The notes beneath the pieces were generated by a model. It ran no database searches. It was given only the letters and a program-made list of their open reading frames with translations, and was not told where the DNA came from. Below, piece after piece: positions 41,737 through 51,251 of a DNA stretch of 64,000 nt; position 1 is the stretch's first letter, and every line of letters starts with the position of its first letter. The DNA comes from Mucilaginibacter endophyticus (GTDB lineage: Bacteria > Bacteroidota > Bacteroidia > Sphingobacteriales > Sphingobacteriaceae), in assembly GCF_003351025.1 (NCBI RefSeq), contig NZ_QPCG01000006.1:62001-126000 (forward strand). Reading direction: 5' to 3'. Both the position numbers and the translations under genes were made by a program.

Positions 41737-44727
41737 ATGCAAGGCAAAGGGGTTATTAAATTTTTCGCCATACTACTGGCAGTGGTGTGCTTATACCAGC
41801 TATCATTTACGTGGGTGGCCCATAAAGTTGAGAGTGATGCCAGGGAGTATTCCAAAGGAGATTCTACAAAAGAGAAAACTTACTTAGATTCGATCTCTAA
41901 CCAGCCGGTATATCCGCTGTTAAAACATGACTATGCTTATGTAAAGCAAAGGGAAATTGCATTAGGTTTGGACCTTAAGGGTGGTATGAACGTTACCATG
42001 CAGATTCAGCTTGATGAACTGGTTAGGAAAATCGCCAACAACAATCCTGATGCTACTTTTAACCAGGCTTTGGCTAATGCCGATAAATTACAGGCTAACG
42101 CTCAAACCAACCAGAAAGATTACATCGCATTATTTGTAAGCGAATACGAAAAGCTAAACCCTAACGGTAAGCTTGCCGCTATCTTTTCAACAAAAGATAA
42201 CCAGGACCACCTAAAGTTTAATGCTTCAAACAGTGAGGTTAAAACTTACCTTGAGGATCTGGCTTCAACAGCGGTTAAACAATCATTTACTGTTTTGAAC
42301 ACCCGTATCAACCAGTTTGGTGTAACCCAGCCTAACATTCAGTTGCAACAAGGTTCAAACAGGATTTTGGTTGAGTTGCCAGGTGTTAAAGAACCGGAGC
42401 GTGTTCGTAAATTGCTTTCAGGTTCGGCAAAATTGGAGTTTTACGAAACTTTTGACAACGCTGAGGCTTACCAATACCTGATCAACGTTGATAACCTGCT
42501 TGCAGCTAAAAGTAAAACAGCTAAAGCCGATACAGGTAAATCAGCAAAAGCTGATACTACTGCTAAACTTGCTGCCGGAAAAGCAGATACTGCTAAAGGT
42601 AGCTCGTTATTAAGCAAGGTTCAGAAAAACGCAGCTAAAAACGATACTTCAGCGGCTTCGTTAAGCAAAACAAAATTGGCTTCACAGCACCCACTGTTTG
42701 CAGTAATGTCATTAAATGTTGGCCAGGGCGCAAATGGTCAGCAGCAATTAGGCCCGGGCCCGGTTGTTGGTTATGCTCCATTACAAGATACTGCTAAAGT
42801 TAACTCATACCTGCACAGTGCGGATGTTTTAGCGGTTATCCCACGTAACATCAAATTTTTGTGGGAAGTAAAACCAGTTAAAAACACTAAAACTTTTGCA
42901 TTATACGCTATCAAACTTACCGGTGCTGATAACGGTCCGGTATTATCAGGCGACGTAATTAACGATGCCCGCGCCGATAACGACCAGAAAGGCAGCCCTG
43001 AGGTTGTGATGATCATGAACTCAGAAGGTGCTCAAAAATGGCGTGCCGTTACTGCCGAAGCATCATCTGGTACTAACAAAAAAGCTATCGCCATCGTATT
43101 GGACGATAACGTATACTCTGCCCCTACTGTACAAAACGAAATTTCAGGTGGTGTATCATCAATCTCTGGTAACTTCACTATCGATGACACCCGCGACTTA
43201 GCCAACGTGTTAAAAGCTGGTCGTTTACCTGCTCCTGCTCACATCGTATCTGAGTCAATTGTAGGTCCGTCATTAGGTCAGGAAGCTATCTCGGCAGGTA
43301 TCACTTCAAGTATCTTAGGTCTGGTAGTTGTATTGATCTTCATGATTGCCTACTACAACCGTGCAGGTACTGTAGCGGTAGTTGCGGTAATCATCAACAT
43401 CTTCTTCCTGATGGGTGTATTAACCAGCTTAGGCGCAGTATTAACTGTACCTGGTGTTGCAGGTATCGTATTAACCTTAGGTATAGCGGTAGATGCTAAC
43501 GTACTGGTTTACGAACGTGTACGTGAAGAGCTTGGCTTAGGTAAATCATTAAGGGTTGCTGTTTCTGACGGTTTCAAACACGCTTTACCTTCAATCCTTG
43601 ACTCACAGATCAGTACATTCCTTACCGGTTTAATCCTGTTCGTGTTTGGTTCAGGTCCTATCCAGGGTTTTGCAACTACCCTGATGATCGGTATCGCTAC
43701 TTCATTATTCTGTTCATTACTAATTTCAAGGGTTATATTTGAGTGGATGCTTGATAAAGGCATGGATATCAAATTCTCTAACCCATGGAGCTCACATACC
43801 TTTAAAAATGCAAACTTCGCGTTCGTAAAAAACCGTACCAAGTTTTACATTTTCTCAGGCTTGTTCATTGCTGCCGGTTTGGTTTCTATCTTCACACGTG
43901 GCTTTACTTATGGTGTTGACTTTGAAGGTGGCCGTAACTACATCGTTACCTTCCCTAACAAAACGGTTACTACCGAGCAGATCCACGAGGCAATTGATGC
44001 TACATTAGGTCGCAGTACCGAGGTTAAAACCATGGGTACCGATAAATTCAGTATCACAACCAACTACCTGTTTAATGATAACTCTACTGCGGCCGACGCA
44101 AAAGTACGCGCTACATTGGTGAGCAAATTAGCCACTAAATCCGAAACCAAAATCAGCGACAGCAACATTTTAGGTGGTTCAAAAGTAAGTGCTACTATTG
44201 CCGATGAGTTAAAAACATCAGCTATTTATACTGTATTGTTCGCCATCTTCGTGATCTCGGCTTATATCCTGATCCGTTTCCGTAAATGGCAGTTCAGCCT
44301 GGGCGCGATGATCGCGACCGCTCACGATGCGCTGTTGGTATTATCGTTCTTCTCATTATTCAATGGTTTCCTTCCGTTCTCATTAGATATTGACCAGGCG
44401 TTTATCGCGGCTATCCTTACAGTTATCGGATACTCGATTAACGATACGGTGGTAGTATTTGACAGGATCCGTGAATTCCTTGAGCATTCTAACAAAAACG
44501 AAAAACCAGAAGAGGTTATCAACAAAGCCATCAACAGTACATTAAGCCGTACCATTATCACTGCTTTAACCGTGGTATTCGTATTGTTAGTATTGTTCAT
44601 CTTCGGTGGTGACGTGATCAAAGGCTTCTCATTTGCGTTATTAATTGGTGTTCTTTTCGGTACATACTCGTCGATCTGTGTGGCAACACCGGTAATCGTT
44701 GACTTTGGAAAGAAAGACCTTAAATAA
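41737..44727 (+). CDS. secDF: Protein translocase subunit SecDF (fused)
   Basis: This 996-residue protein joins SecD and SecF in one chain, as in Bacteroidota and some Firmicutes. Together they use the proton gradient to pull proteins through SecYEG. The SecD half has LGLDLKGGMNVTMQIQL, then GVKEPERVRKLL, the AGRLPAPAHIVSE segment, and the six membrane segments from about residue 500. The SecF half starts near YGVDFEGGRNYIVTFP and ends in its own six segments. An Ala/Lys/Asp-rich insertion (about 260-315) in the SecD periplasmic part is unlike E. coli. Confidence 0.97.
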   Translation: MQGKGVIKFFAILLAVVCLYQLSFTWVAHKVESDAREYSKGDSTKEKTYLDSISNQPVYPLLKHDYAYVKQREIALGLDLKGGMNVTMQIQLDELVRKIANNNPDATFNQALANADKLQANAQTNQKDYIALFVSEYEKLNPNGKLAAIFSTKDNQDHLKFNASNSEVKTYLEDLASTAVKQSFTVLNTRINQFGVTQPNIQLQQGSNRILVELPGVKEPERVRKLLSGSAKLEFYETFDNAEAYQYLINVDNLLAAKSKTAKADTGKSAKADTTAKLAAGKADTAKGSSLLSKVQKNAAKNDTSAASLSKTKLASQHPLFAVMSLNVGQGANGQQQLGPGPVVGYAPLQDTAKVNSYLHSADVLAVIPRNIKFLWEVKPVKNTKTFALYAIKLTGADNGPVLSGDVINDARADNDQKGSPEVVMIMNSEGAQKWRAVTAEASSGTNKKAIAIVLDDNVYSAPTVQNEISGGVSSISGNFTIDDTRDLANVLKAGRLPAPAHIVSESIVGPSLGQEAISAGITSSILGLVVVLIFMIAYYNRAGTVAVVAVIINIFFLMGVLTSLGAVLTVPGVAGIVLTLGIAVDANVLVYERVREELGLGKSLRVAVSDGFKHALPSILDSQISTFLTGLILFVFGSGPIQGFATTLMIGIATSLFCSLLISRVIFEWMLDKGMDIKFSNPWSSHTFKNANFAFVKNRTKFYIFSGLFIAAGLVSIFTRGFTYGVDFEGGRNYIVTFPNKTVTTEQIHEAIDATLGRSTEVKTMGTDKFSITTNYLFNDNSTAADAKVRATLVSKLATKSETKISDSNILGGSKVSATIADELKTSAIYTVLFAIFVISAYILIRFRKWQFSLGAMIATAHDALLVLSFFSLFNGFLPFSLDIDQAFIAAILTVIGYSINDTVVVFDRIREFLEHSNKNEKPEEVINKAINSTLSRTIITALTVVFVLLVLFIFGGDVIKGFSFALLIGVLFGTYSSICVATPVIVDFGKKDLK

Positions 44728-44745
44728 AATAAAGTTTAAATAACT

Positions 44746-44778
44746 AAAAGGCTCCAAAGTAATTTGGGGCCTTTTTTG
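44746..44778 (+). terminator. Terminator after secDF
   Basis: 13-bp arms (44746-44758 and 44763-44775, one T.G pair) plus a T run. Confidence 0.85.
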
Positions 44779-44962
44779 TTATAGACCAATCGCCATAAAA
44801 AACATAAAAACAACCGACAGTTGGTGTTGCATATCATAAACAATGAGGTATAATTGCACTGTACTTCAATACGCATCAGCATTGGCGGCACGGTGATTGT
44901 GCAACACCTGCATATGAATCGCAAGTGTCTGTAAAAGAATAATTTTTAATAATAACCTGCTC

Positions 44963-46276
44963 ATGAATACATCCAATAATTCAAAATTCCCTTTAGTAGT
45001 GATAGTGGGCGGCGGCTTCGGCGGTCTGCAGGTAGCAAAGCAGCTAAAGGACAAACCGGTTGACGTTTTGATGCTTGATAAGCACAACTACCATACATTT
45101 CAGCCACTTTTGTACCAGGTGGCCATGGGCAGCCTTGAATCGGAGTCGATAGCTTTCTCATTAAGGAAGAATTTTGCCAGTCAGAAAAACTTCCGGTTCA
45201 GGATTGCTGAGGTAACCAGGGTTGATACGGATAACAACATGCTCGAAACCACCATAGGCAATATAGCTTATGATTACCTGGTAATAGCAACCGGCTCAAC
45301 CACCAACTTTTTCGGCAATAAAGACATTGAGCATTATGCCATGCCGATGAAATCGATCCCTGAGGCGCTTAACCTCCGGTATTCTATTTTGCAGAACATT
45401 GAGGAGGCCCTGCTTAAAGTTGGCAAGGCTGAGCGTGACCCCTACCTTACCTTTGTGTTGGTAGGAGCCGGACCAACCGGTGTTGAGCTTGCAGGCTCGC
45501 TGGCCGAACTCCGTAACCACGTATTAACCAAAGATTATCCTGAGCTTAAAAAAGAGGATATGAAGGTGTACCTGGTTGATTTTTTACCGAAAGTACTTGG
45601 CCCCTTCTCTGAGCAGGCATCAAACGCGGCACGCACTTTCCTCACCAATATGGGCGTTGAGGTGCTAACCGGCGTAAAGGTGGAAAGCTATAATGGAGAA
45701 GAGATCAAATTTGAAGGCGGTAAAACCATCCGTACCAAAAATGTGATCTGGAGTGCCGGGGTTATGGGTGTTGTTCCTGAAGGTTTTGATAAAGACGTTC
45801 TTGAACGTGGGAATAGAATAAAGGTAGATAGCATTGGCCGCGTAGCCGGTTTCAGCAACGTTTTTGCCATTGGCGACGTTGCAGCCATGATCACCGACGA
45901 AACGCCTAAAGGGCATCCCGGTGTTGCCCAGGTAGCTATACAAATGGGCGAACATGTAGCTAAAAACATCATTCACATTATTAATGGCGAACAAACGTCG
46001 CCGTTTAAATACAATGATAAAGGCTCGTTGGCAACTATTGGCCGCAATAAAGCGGTGGCCGATTTGGGTAAAGTAAAGTTCCAGGGATTTTTTGCATGGC
46101 TGGTTTGGATGTTTGTGCACCTGATATCGCTTTTAGGAGGCCGTAACAAGGTGATCGTATTCATTAACTGGGTATCGAGCTATGTGACCTATAATGGCGG
46201 TACAAGGCTTATAATCCGCAAATTTGAGCGCGAAGGCTTAACGGAGGATCAGCATTTACCTAATACGGTTGATTGA
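44963..46276 (+). CDS. ndh: Type II NADH dehydrogenase (NDH-2)
   Basis: NDH-2 passes electrons from NADH to quinone without pumping protons. This 437-residue protein has an N-terminal FAD site (VVIVGGGFGGLQVAKQL), HNYHTFQPLLYQVA, the NADH site VLVGAGPTGVELAGSLAEL, and FAIGDVA near the FAD end. A hydrophobic C-terminal segment (GFFAWLVWMFVHLISLLGG) anchors it to the membrane. A hairpin terminator lies in the repeats after it. Confidence 0.94.
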   Translation: MNTSNNSKFPLVVIVGGGFGGLQVAKQLKDKPVDVLMLDKHNYHTFQPLLYQVAMGSLESESIAFSLRKNFASQKNFRFRIAEVTRVDTDNNMLETTIGNIAYDYLVIATGSTTNFFGNKDIEHYAMPMKSIPEALNLRYSILQNIEEALLKVGKAERDPYLTFVLVGAGPTGVELAGSLAELRNHVLTKDYPELKKEDMKVYLVDFLPKVLGPFSEQASNAARTFLTNMGVEVLTGVKVESYNGEEIKFEGGKTIRTKNVIWSAGVMGVVPEGFDKDVLERGNRIKVDSIGRVAGFSNVFAIGDVAAMITDETPKGHPGVAQVAIQMGEHVAKNIIHIINGEQTSPFKYNDKGSLATIGRNKAVADLGKVKFQGFFAWLVWMFVHLISLLGGRNKVIVFINWVSSYVTYNGGTRLIIRKFEREGLTEDQHLPNTVD

Positions 46277-46425
46277 ATTATAAGTCGGAAGTCCGGGGTC
46301 GGAAGTCCAAAGTTCTAAGTCTGTGGTTACAAGTTTTAAGTCATCAATTTAGTGTTTTGTAAACTAAATTGATGACTTTTGACTTAAGGCTTTGAACTTA
46401 AGACCTTCGACTTACAACCTAAGAT
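46277..46425. repeat. AAGTCGGAAGTC-type repeat array with hairpin
   Basis: Several words such as AAGTCGGAAGTCC and ACTTAAGACC repeat here, related to 26444-26540. In the middle is a perfect 16-bp hairpin (46338-46353 and 46363-46378, 9-nt loop) followed by TTTT, a probable ndh terminator. Confidence 0.7.
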
Positions 46426-46434
46426 TTCAAAAAA

Positions 46435-47286
46435 ATGGCAATCAAAATAACCGAATGCCCCCGCGACGCTATGCAGGGTATTCATGATTTTATTCCTACC
46501 GATGTAAAGGCCGAATATATCAACCTGCTTTTACAGGTGGGTTTTGATACGATTGACTTCGGCAGCTTTGTATCTCCCAAAGCTATCCCTCAGTTACAGG
46601 ATACAGCAGAGGTATTAAAGAAACTCGATTTGAGTAGCACAAACTCAAAGCTATTGGCTATCATTGCCAACTACCGGGGCGCCGAAGACGCGGTTAAACA
46701 TAAAGAGATCACCTATCTCGGCTATCCTTTTTCCATATCCGAAACTTTTCAGCTAAGAAATACCAACTCTACCATTGACCAGGCTTTTGAAACTGTGCAG
46801 CGGATAAATGAACTGAGTAATGAAAACGGCAAGCAATTACTGGTTTATCTGTCTATGGGCTTCGGGAATCCTTATGGTGATGAATGGAATACCGGCATCA
46901 TTGAACGCTGGGCAGAAAAGCTTGTTGCTGAAGGCATAAAAAATATAGCCCTTGCCGATACCATAGGCATTGCAGATGCAGAACAGATCAGCAGTATTTA
47001 CCCAAGCCTTTGCCGTTTATTCCCGGATACTGAGTTTGGTATCCACCTTCATTCTACACCTGATACCTGGCAGCCTAAAATAGCCGCAGCCTATCAAAGC
47101 GGATGTAAACGCTTTGACACTGCACTTAAGGGTTACGGAGGCTGTCCAATGGCCAAAGATGACCTTACAGGCAATATCGCTACTGAAAACCTGATAGCTT
47201 ATCTTAAAATGCAAGACGAGCCCACAGGGCTTAATATGGATAAATTTAGGGAAGCGATGGATTATTCGGGTAGGGTGTTTGTCTGA
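46435..47286 (+). CDS. Hydroxymethylglutaryl-CoA lyase-family enzyme
   Basis: This 283-residue TIM-barrel enzyme of the HMGL-like family has CPRDAMQGI near the N-terminus (metal and substrate motif), FGSFVSPKAIPQL, LADTIGIAD, the HLHST metal motif, and GYGGCPMAKDDLTGNIATE near the C-terminus with the catalytic cysteine. It splits HMG-CoA to acetyl-CoA and acetoacetate in leucine breakdown. The usual PRDGLQ is PRDAMQ, within family variation. It is convergent with the ROK gene. Confidence 0.9.
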   Translation: MAIKITECPRDAMQGIHDFIPTDVKAEYINLLLQVGFDTIDFGSFVSPKAIPQLQDTAEVLKKLDLSSTNSKLLAIIANYRGAEDAVKHKEITYLGYPFSISETFQLRNTNSTIDQAFETVQRINELSNENGKQLLVYLSMGFGNPYGDEWNTGIIERWAEKLVAEGIKNIALADTIGIADAEQISSIYPSLCRLFPDTEFGIHLHSTPDTWQPKIAAAYQSGCKRFDTALKGYGGCPMAKDDLTGNIATENLIAYLKMQDEPTGLNMDKFREAMDYSGRVFV

Positions 47287-47288
47287 TA

Positions 47289-47382
47289 TTGTCTGAACTC
47301 GAATTTATTGAATCAAGGAATTGCCAGAATACCAGGCTAATTCAATAAATTCTAACAATTCGTTTAATTCGAGTTCAGACAA
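47289..47382. repeat. R9 palindromic element, complete copy; likely terminator
   Basis: Outer 17-bp arms (47289-47305 and 47366-47382) and inner 13-bp arms (47301-47313 and 47340-47352) are perfect inverted copies. It lies between convergent genes and ends 4 bp from the ROK stop. Confidence 0.8.
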
Positions 47383-47385
47383 CTT

Positions 47386-48618
47386 TTACGCTGCAGCGCT
47401 CTTAGCAGCTTTAACTGCTTTAGTTTTTATCACACGGTCAAAGTTTTCCATCACCAGTACGGCTGCGCCGATCAGCTCGGCATCAAAACCAAGTTCGGAT
47501 ACCAACAATTCGGTGCCTGCGGCGAGACGTGGGATACAATATTTATGCAAAGCCTGTTGCATAGGCGCGGTTAAGATCTTGGCCACTTTAGCGCCGCGAC
47601 CACTCAAAACAATGATAGCCGGGTTCATAATGTGGATCAGGATTGCAAGGGCCTTCCCTATTTTATAGCCTGCGTCAGACAATAGTTCAATAGCAAACTG
47701 ATCGCCATTGTTCGCAGCATCTAAAAGGGCATCACCTATCAGTTTGGAATGATCTTCCTCATTATACTTCAAACTGGTTACACGGCCTTTTTTTATACCT
47801 TCGATGGCTTTACGGGCCACAACAAGTAGTGAGGCCTCAGCTTCAAGACAACCGCGTTTACCGCACTCGCAAAGGGAGCCATCTTCCGACAGTGGGATAT
47901 GGCTCAGCTCGCCTGCAAAGCCGTTATGCCCGCGGAAGAGTTTGCCGTTTACAATCATCCCCAAACCAATACCCCAGCCCAGGTTTATCACCATAACCTC
48001 CTGCTGAGCCTTGGCTATGCCAAACTTTTGCTCGGCAAGCGCTATCAGGCTCGAGTCGTTATCGATATAAGTGGCTATACCTGTTTTTGAAGTGAGATAT
48101 GCAGTTAAGCTTTGTCCGCCTGCATCAAGATAGGTATAGTTGATACCTTCGGTGATATTTATAAATCCGGGCATACCAATGCCGATACCTGCAATTTTAT
48201 CTTTAGGGATACCGCTGTGCGCTATATAACTATTGATCTCTTCAACCAGTTTAGGTAAAGCATCGGGGTTATTGAGCAGTTTAAGCTCAAAAGTGAGCAT
48301 ATCAGCAACCGGATTGTTCAATAAATCAAACATCTGGATGCGGGCCGTAAGCTGATCAAGCGCGATGGCCAAAATATGCATGGCACTTGATTTTACCGAG
48401 TACATTAACGGCCGGCGCCCACCGCTTGACGGGGCATAACCCTGCTCAACCACGAAGCCCTCGTGCATTAATTCGTTTATAGCTTTAGCTATAGAAGGGA
48501 TACTTTTATCAAATAACTCACTTAATCCAGCACACGACATGGCCTTATTAAAATAAAGCCTTTTAATGATCATATTTTTTAACTGGCTGCCTTTTACCCC
48601 TTTAGTCGTAACTTCCAT
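47386..48618 (-). CDS. ROK family transcriptional regulator/sugar kinase-like protein
   Basis: The N-terminal winged helix (MSCAGLSELFDKSIPSIAKAI-type, about 25-75) precedes the ROK domain with INLGWGIGLGMIV and the zinc motif CECGKRGCLEAEAS. This is the NagC/Mlc/XylR arrangement, where a sugar controls DNA binding. Kinase residues such as the DNDSS segment are kept, so phosphorylation cannot be excluded. I chose the ATG at 48618; the longer start at 48624 is TTG. The target operon is not evident. Confidence 0.9.
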   Translation of the reverse strand: MEVTTKGVKGSQLKNMIIKRLYFNKAMSCAGLSELFDKSIPSIAKAINELMHEGFVVEQGYAPSSGGRRPLMYSVKSSAMHILAIALDQLTARIQMFDLLNNPVADMLTFELKLLNNPDALPKLVEEINSYIAHSGIPKDKIAGIGIGMPGFINITEGINYTYLDAGGQSLTAYLTSKTGIATYIDNDSSLIALAEQKFGIAKAQQEVMVINLGWGIGLGMIVNGKLFRGHNGFAGELSHIPLSEDGSLCECGKRGCLEAEASLLVVARKAIEGIKKGRVTSLKYNEEDHSKLIGDALLDAANNGDQFAIELLSDAGYKIGKALAILIHIMNPAIIVLSGRGAKVAKILTAPMQQALHKYCIPRLAAGTELLVSELGFDAELIGAAVLVMENFDRVIKTKAVKAAKSAAA

Positions 48619-48877
48619 TAACAAAATTTATAGTTTGGTTTATAACAGGCCAAGCCCCTTAGTGTATTGCATTTATAAAATTATAAATAAAGTAATAAAG
48701 TACAACTGTATTTATTACAGTATTAACCTGCTGTTAGTACATGGACACAATTAATGTACTTTTTGCCTACAAGGCACAAAAATATCTATAATATCCGTGT
48801 ACGATAACAATCTGTAAAGGTTTTGGTTAAAAATTAGCTATTCAAAGCCAATTACATCAATTTAAAGTTAAAACCTG

Positions 48878-49411
48878 CTACGGCAACAGCCAAAACCGCC
48901 ATCCGTTCCAATATTCGTCATATTGGGGCCTGAAACCCCGTAACTGGAGCGATAAAGGTAGGCCGTATGAAAAAGCAAAAGCATCATACATTTGCCCTTC
49001 GCTGAAGTTTACAACGCCTTTAGTTTTTAAATTGTATACTTTATATCCCGAATCAATCGCCATAGAAAGGTTATCCCCTTTCAAGGCAAATGCTTTTACA
49101 TGGATCTGTTCACTTTTGCCTTTAGGTTCAAAATAAGCGGACTGATCACTTTCCAGTATCGCTTCGCCGTGTCCTAAAGGAATACGGGAGTCATCACCAA
49201 GACCGTGATTGCCATAATAAGTAAATGAAAAAACGATCAGTAAAAGACTGACAACAGTATAAACCTTCAATACTTTTGACCATTTGAAGCCGGTATATTT
49301 TTTCATGGCCTTCAGGATCAGCACCCATAAAAGCCAAACTATAGGCGTATAAATCAGGGCAAGTACGTATGATTTAATGATAACAAATAGGAAATGGAAC
49401 AGAACGGTCAT
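48878..49411 (-). CDS. Hypothetical membrane protein
   Basis: This 177-residue protein has two N-terminal membrane segments (about 3-37 and 48-64) followed by a soluble part (GNHGLGDDSRIPLGHGEAIL and GLPLSLQLRGFRPQ). I do not recognise the family. It lies 8 bp after the VOC gene on the same strand, so it is likely part of the same transcript. Confidence 0.75.
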   Translation of the reverse strand: MTVLFHFLFVIIKSYVLALIYTPIVWLLWVLILKAMKKYTGFKWSKVLKVYTVVSLLLIVFSFTYYGNHGLGDDSRIPLGHGEAILESDQSAYFEPKGKSEQIHVKAFALKGDNLSMAIDSGYKVYNLKTKGVVNFSEGQMYDAFAFSYGLPLSLQLRGFRPQYDEYWNGWRFWLLP

Positions 49412-49419
49412 AAGGTGGT

Positions 49420-49845
49420 TTAATTTTTTTCAATTTGCATAAACATCCAGCGTTGCCCTTCAAGATCGGCAGCGCGATAACGTGTACCCGGAAAGCCATA
49501 TTCAAGCTCGCTTAGTATAACCGCGCCTTTACTTTTCGCTATATTATAATGAGCCACAACGTCATCTACATAAACTAAAACGCCGTTTATAATATAAGGT
49601 ACGGTGCTCCATTTAGCAGCGATTTCACAATTTTGAGCATGGTGCACAGGCCCCTGATAATCACGTGAAGGCTCAGCCAACATCACCAGGCTATCGCCCA
49701 TTTTTAGCTCACCGTGAGCAAGGCGACCGGCGTCATCCGTCATCCGCATGTTTTCGGTAAACCCAAATACATCACATAACCAGTCCATAGCCGCAAGGCC
49801 ATCTTCATAGGCAAGCATCGGAATTATTTGCTGGTTATTACTCAT
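49420..49845 (-). CDS. VOC family (glyoxalase/bleomycin resistance fold) protein
   Basis: This 141-residue protein begins MSNNQQIIPMLAYEDG (ATG at 49845) and shows the paired beta-alpha-beta3 vicinal oxygen chelate pattern: AAMDWLCDVFGFTENM, GELKMGDSLVMLAEP, then YVDDVVAHYNIAKSKGA and a final LEGQRWMFMQ. Members bind metal, or simply bind toxic or small substrates. PNPOx-like and AhpD-like genes follow upstream, suggesting a stress or detox role (inferred). Confidence 0.88.
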   Translation of the reverse strand: MSNNQQIIPMLAYEDGLAAMDWLCDVFGFTENMRMTDDAGRLAHGELKMGDSLVMLAEPSRDYQGPVHHAQNCEIAAKWSTVPYIINGVLVYVDDVVAHYNIAKSKGAVILSELEYGFPGTRYRAADLEGQRWMFMQIEKN

Positions 49846-49909
49846 CTGTTTACCACTGGTTGTTATCTGCAACTAAGGTAAACTATTGAAACATAATTAT
49901 CAAAGCAGC

Positions 49910-50527
49910 TTATTTTTCTTCCAGCTGTTTTTTGAGCCTGGCTATTTCGTACTCCAATTTAAGCACATATTCGTTTTGCGGGGCGAAAGCTTCTTTGATC
50001 TCTTCAACAGTGTAACGTGGTGTAATATGCTGCGGACAATTCCAATCGAACGCTTTTACATCAAAAATAAGCATCCGTTCGGCGGTATGTTTGTATTCTG
50101 AAGGATCAATCAAATCAAACAATTCGGGATTATCGGCAAGTTCTACAATCCGGGCATCGGCGAAGATCTTAAGCCTTGTTTTATGCGGATAATCCATCAA
50201 AAACAAAGATACCTGCGGGTGCGCCATCACATTGGCAACAGAAATATATTGCTTGTTCCCCCTAAAATCAACTACACCAAGCGTATGGCTATCTATCACC
50301 TTGATAAAACCGGCGGGACCTCCCCTGTGCTGAATATACGGGTAACCGTTTTCGCCTATGCTGGACATGTAAAAACTATCCCGGCTTTCAATAAACATTT
50401 GTTCGGCCTCGGTGATCCCCTCCTTATCGGCCAGCATATTTTCCATACGGGCGTAAGCCGGGCGGCTGCCATATTTTTCTTGGAGTTTTTTTACCCCATC
50501 GGTAAATGCAAAACGTGCAAAGTTCAT
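49910..50527 (-). CDS. Pyridoxamine 5'-phosphate oxidase-related protein
   Basis: This 205-residue protein has the split-barrel pattern of the PNPOx-like group: MFIESRDSFYMSSIGENGYP, RGGPAGFIKVID, DYPHKTRLKIFADARIV and a coiled C-terminal helix. The C-terminal stretch FAPQNEYVLKLEYEIARLKK is typical of a subgroup annotated as flavin-nucleotide binding. The substrate is not known. Its promoter side faces a terminator for the upstream AhpD-like gene. Confidence 0.85.
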   Translation of the reverse strand: MNFARFAFTDGVKKLQEKYGSRPAYARMENMLADKEGITEAEQMFIESRDSFYMSSIGENGYPYIQHRGGPAGFIKVIDSHTLGVVDFRGNKQYISVANVMAHPQVSLFLMDYPHKTRLKIFADARIVELADNPELFDLIDPSEYKHTAERMLIFDVKAFDWNCPQHITPRYTVEEIKEAFAPQNEYVLKLEYEIARLKKQLEEK

Positions 50528-50555
50528 GATATAGGTTTTTTATAAAAATAAACAG

Positions 50556-50589
50556 TTATGCCCGCCTTACAGAAGCAAGGCGGGCATAA
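50556..50589 (-). terminator. Terminator after the AhpD-like gene
   Basis: 13-bp perfect arms (50556-50568 and 50577-50589) with an 8-nt loop, followed on the minus strand by a T-rich stretch. Confidence 0.7.
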
Positions 50590-50617
50590 AAGCGTAAACT
50601 AAATTATAAATCGACAA

Positions 50618-51154
50618 TTATTTGACTTCCGGGATAGCTGGCCAGTCAACTGGTACCTGAGTCAAGGCGTATACATAGTTGGTGATGGTTTTATCGCCAA
50701 CGGCTACAACTACGTCAATCAGGTTGGCTTGTGTATAACCAGCAGCATAAAAGTTTTCAACCACTTGATGATCGGCATGACCCTTATTTTCAGTAATTGA
50801 TTTAGCTACTTTAACCAAAGCGTCAATTTTAGGGTCAAATGAAGCTGAACCACCACGAATTTCAAGGATTTGGTCATCAGTAAAACCATTCATTTTAGCA
50901 ATGGCTGTATGGGCGGCAGAACAGTAAGCACAATCATTTATCTGGCTTACTATTAGGTTTACAGCTTCTTTTTCTTTAGCACGTAACGATGTTTTACCGT
51001 TTGAAAGTGTTATATAGTTAGCAAGCGCGTGATCTGAAGTTGCAAAAACTGCAAACAGGTTTGGCACACGGCCTACTACTTTGGTTAATGTATCAAATAT
51101 GGCCTGATTTTCTGGAGTTACTTGTTCTCTGGTTGGAATTGCGAAAGTTTTCAT
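50618..51154 (-). CDS. Carboxymuconolactone decarboxylase/AhpD-like protein
   Basis: This 178-residue alpha-helical protein carries the AhpD-type redox motif CAYCSAAH (Cys-x2-Cys plus His), as in peroxidase-linked alkylhydroperoxidases. LRAKEKEAVNLIVSQIND precedes it, as in the family. It probably reduces peroxides or supports a peroxiredoxin. The divergent partner upstream is an AraC regulator that may control it. Confidence 0.9.
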   Translation of the reverse strand: MKTFAIPTREQVTPENQAIFDTLTKVVGRVPNLFAVFATSDHALANYITLSNGKTSLRAKEKEAVNLIVSQINDCAYCSAAHTAIAKMNGFTDDQILEIRGGSASFDPKIDALVKVAKSITENKGHADHQVVENFYAAGYTQANLIDVVVAVGDKTITNYVYALTQVPVDWPAIPEVK

Positions 51155-51251
51155 TTTATATAGTGTTAATTTTTGTTGTTTTGAATTAACAATACAAAGA
51201 TGGCGACTTTAGCAGCCCTGCGGAATGGGCAAATTTCCCGGCTTCTTGTAA

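Noticed and set aside
45665-46120. 151-residue minus-strand ORF opposite ndh
   Set aside because: Antisense to clear NDH-2 coding sequence; long only because of the codon bias of the real gene.
48619-48624. Start of the ROK gene at 48624
   Set aside because: That codon is TTG; the ATG two codons later (48618) is the likelier start.
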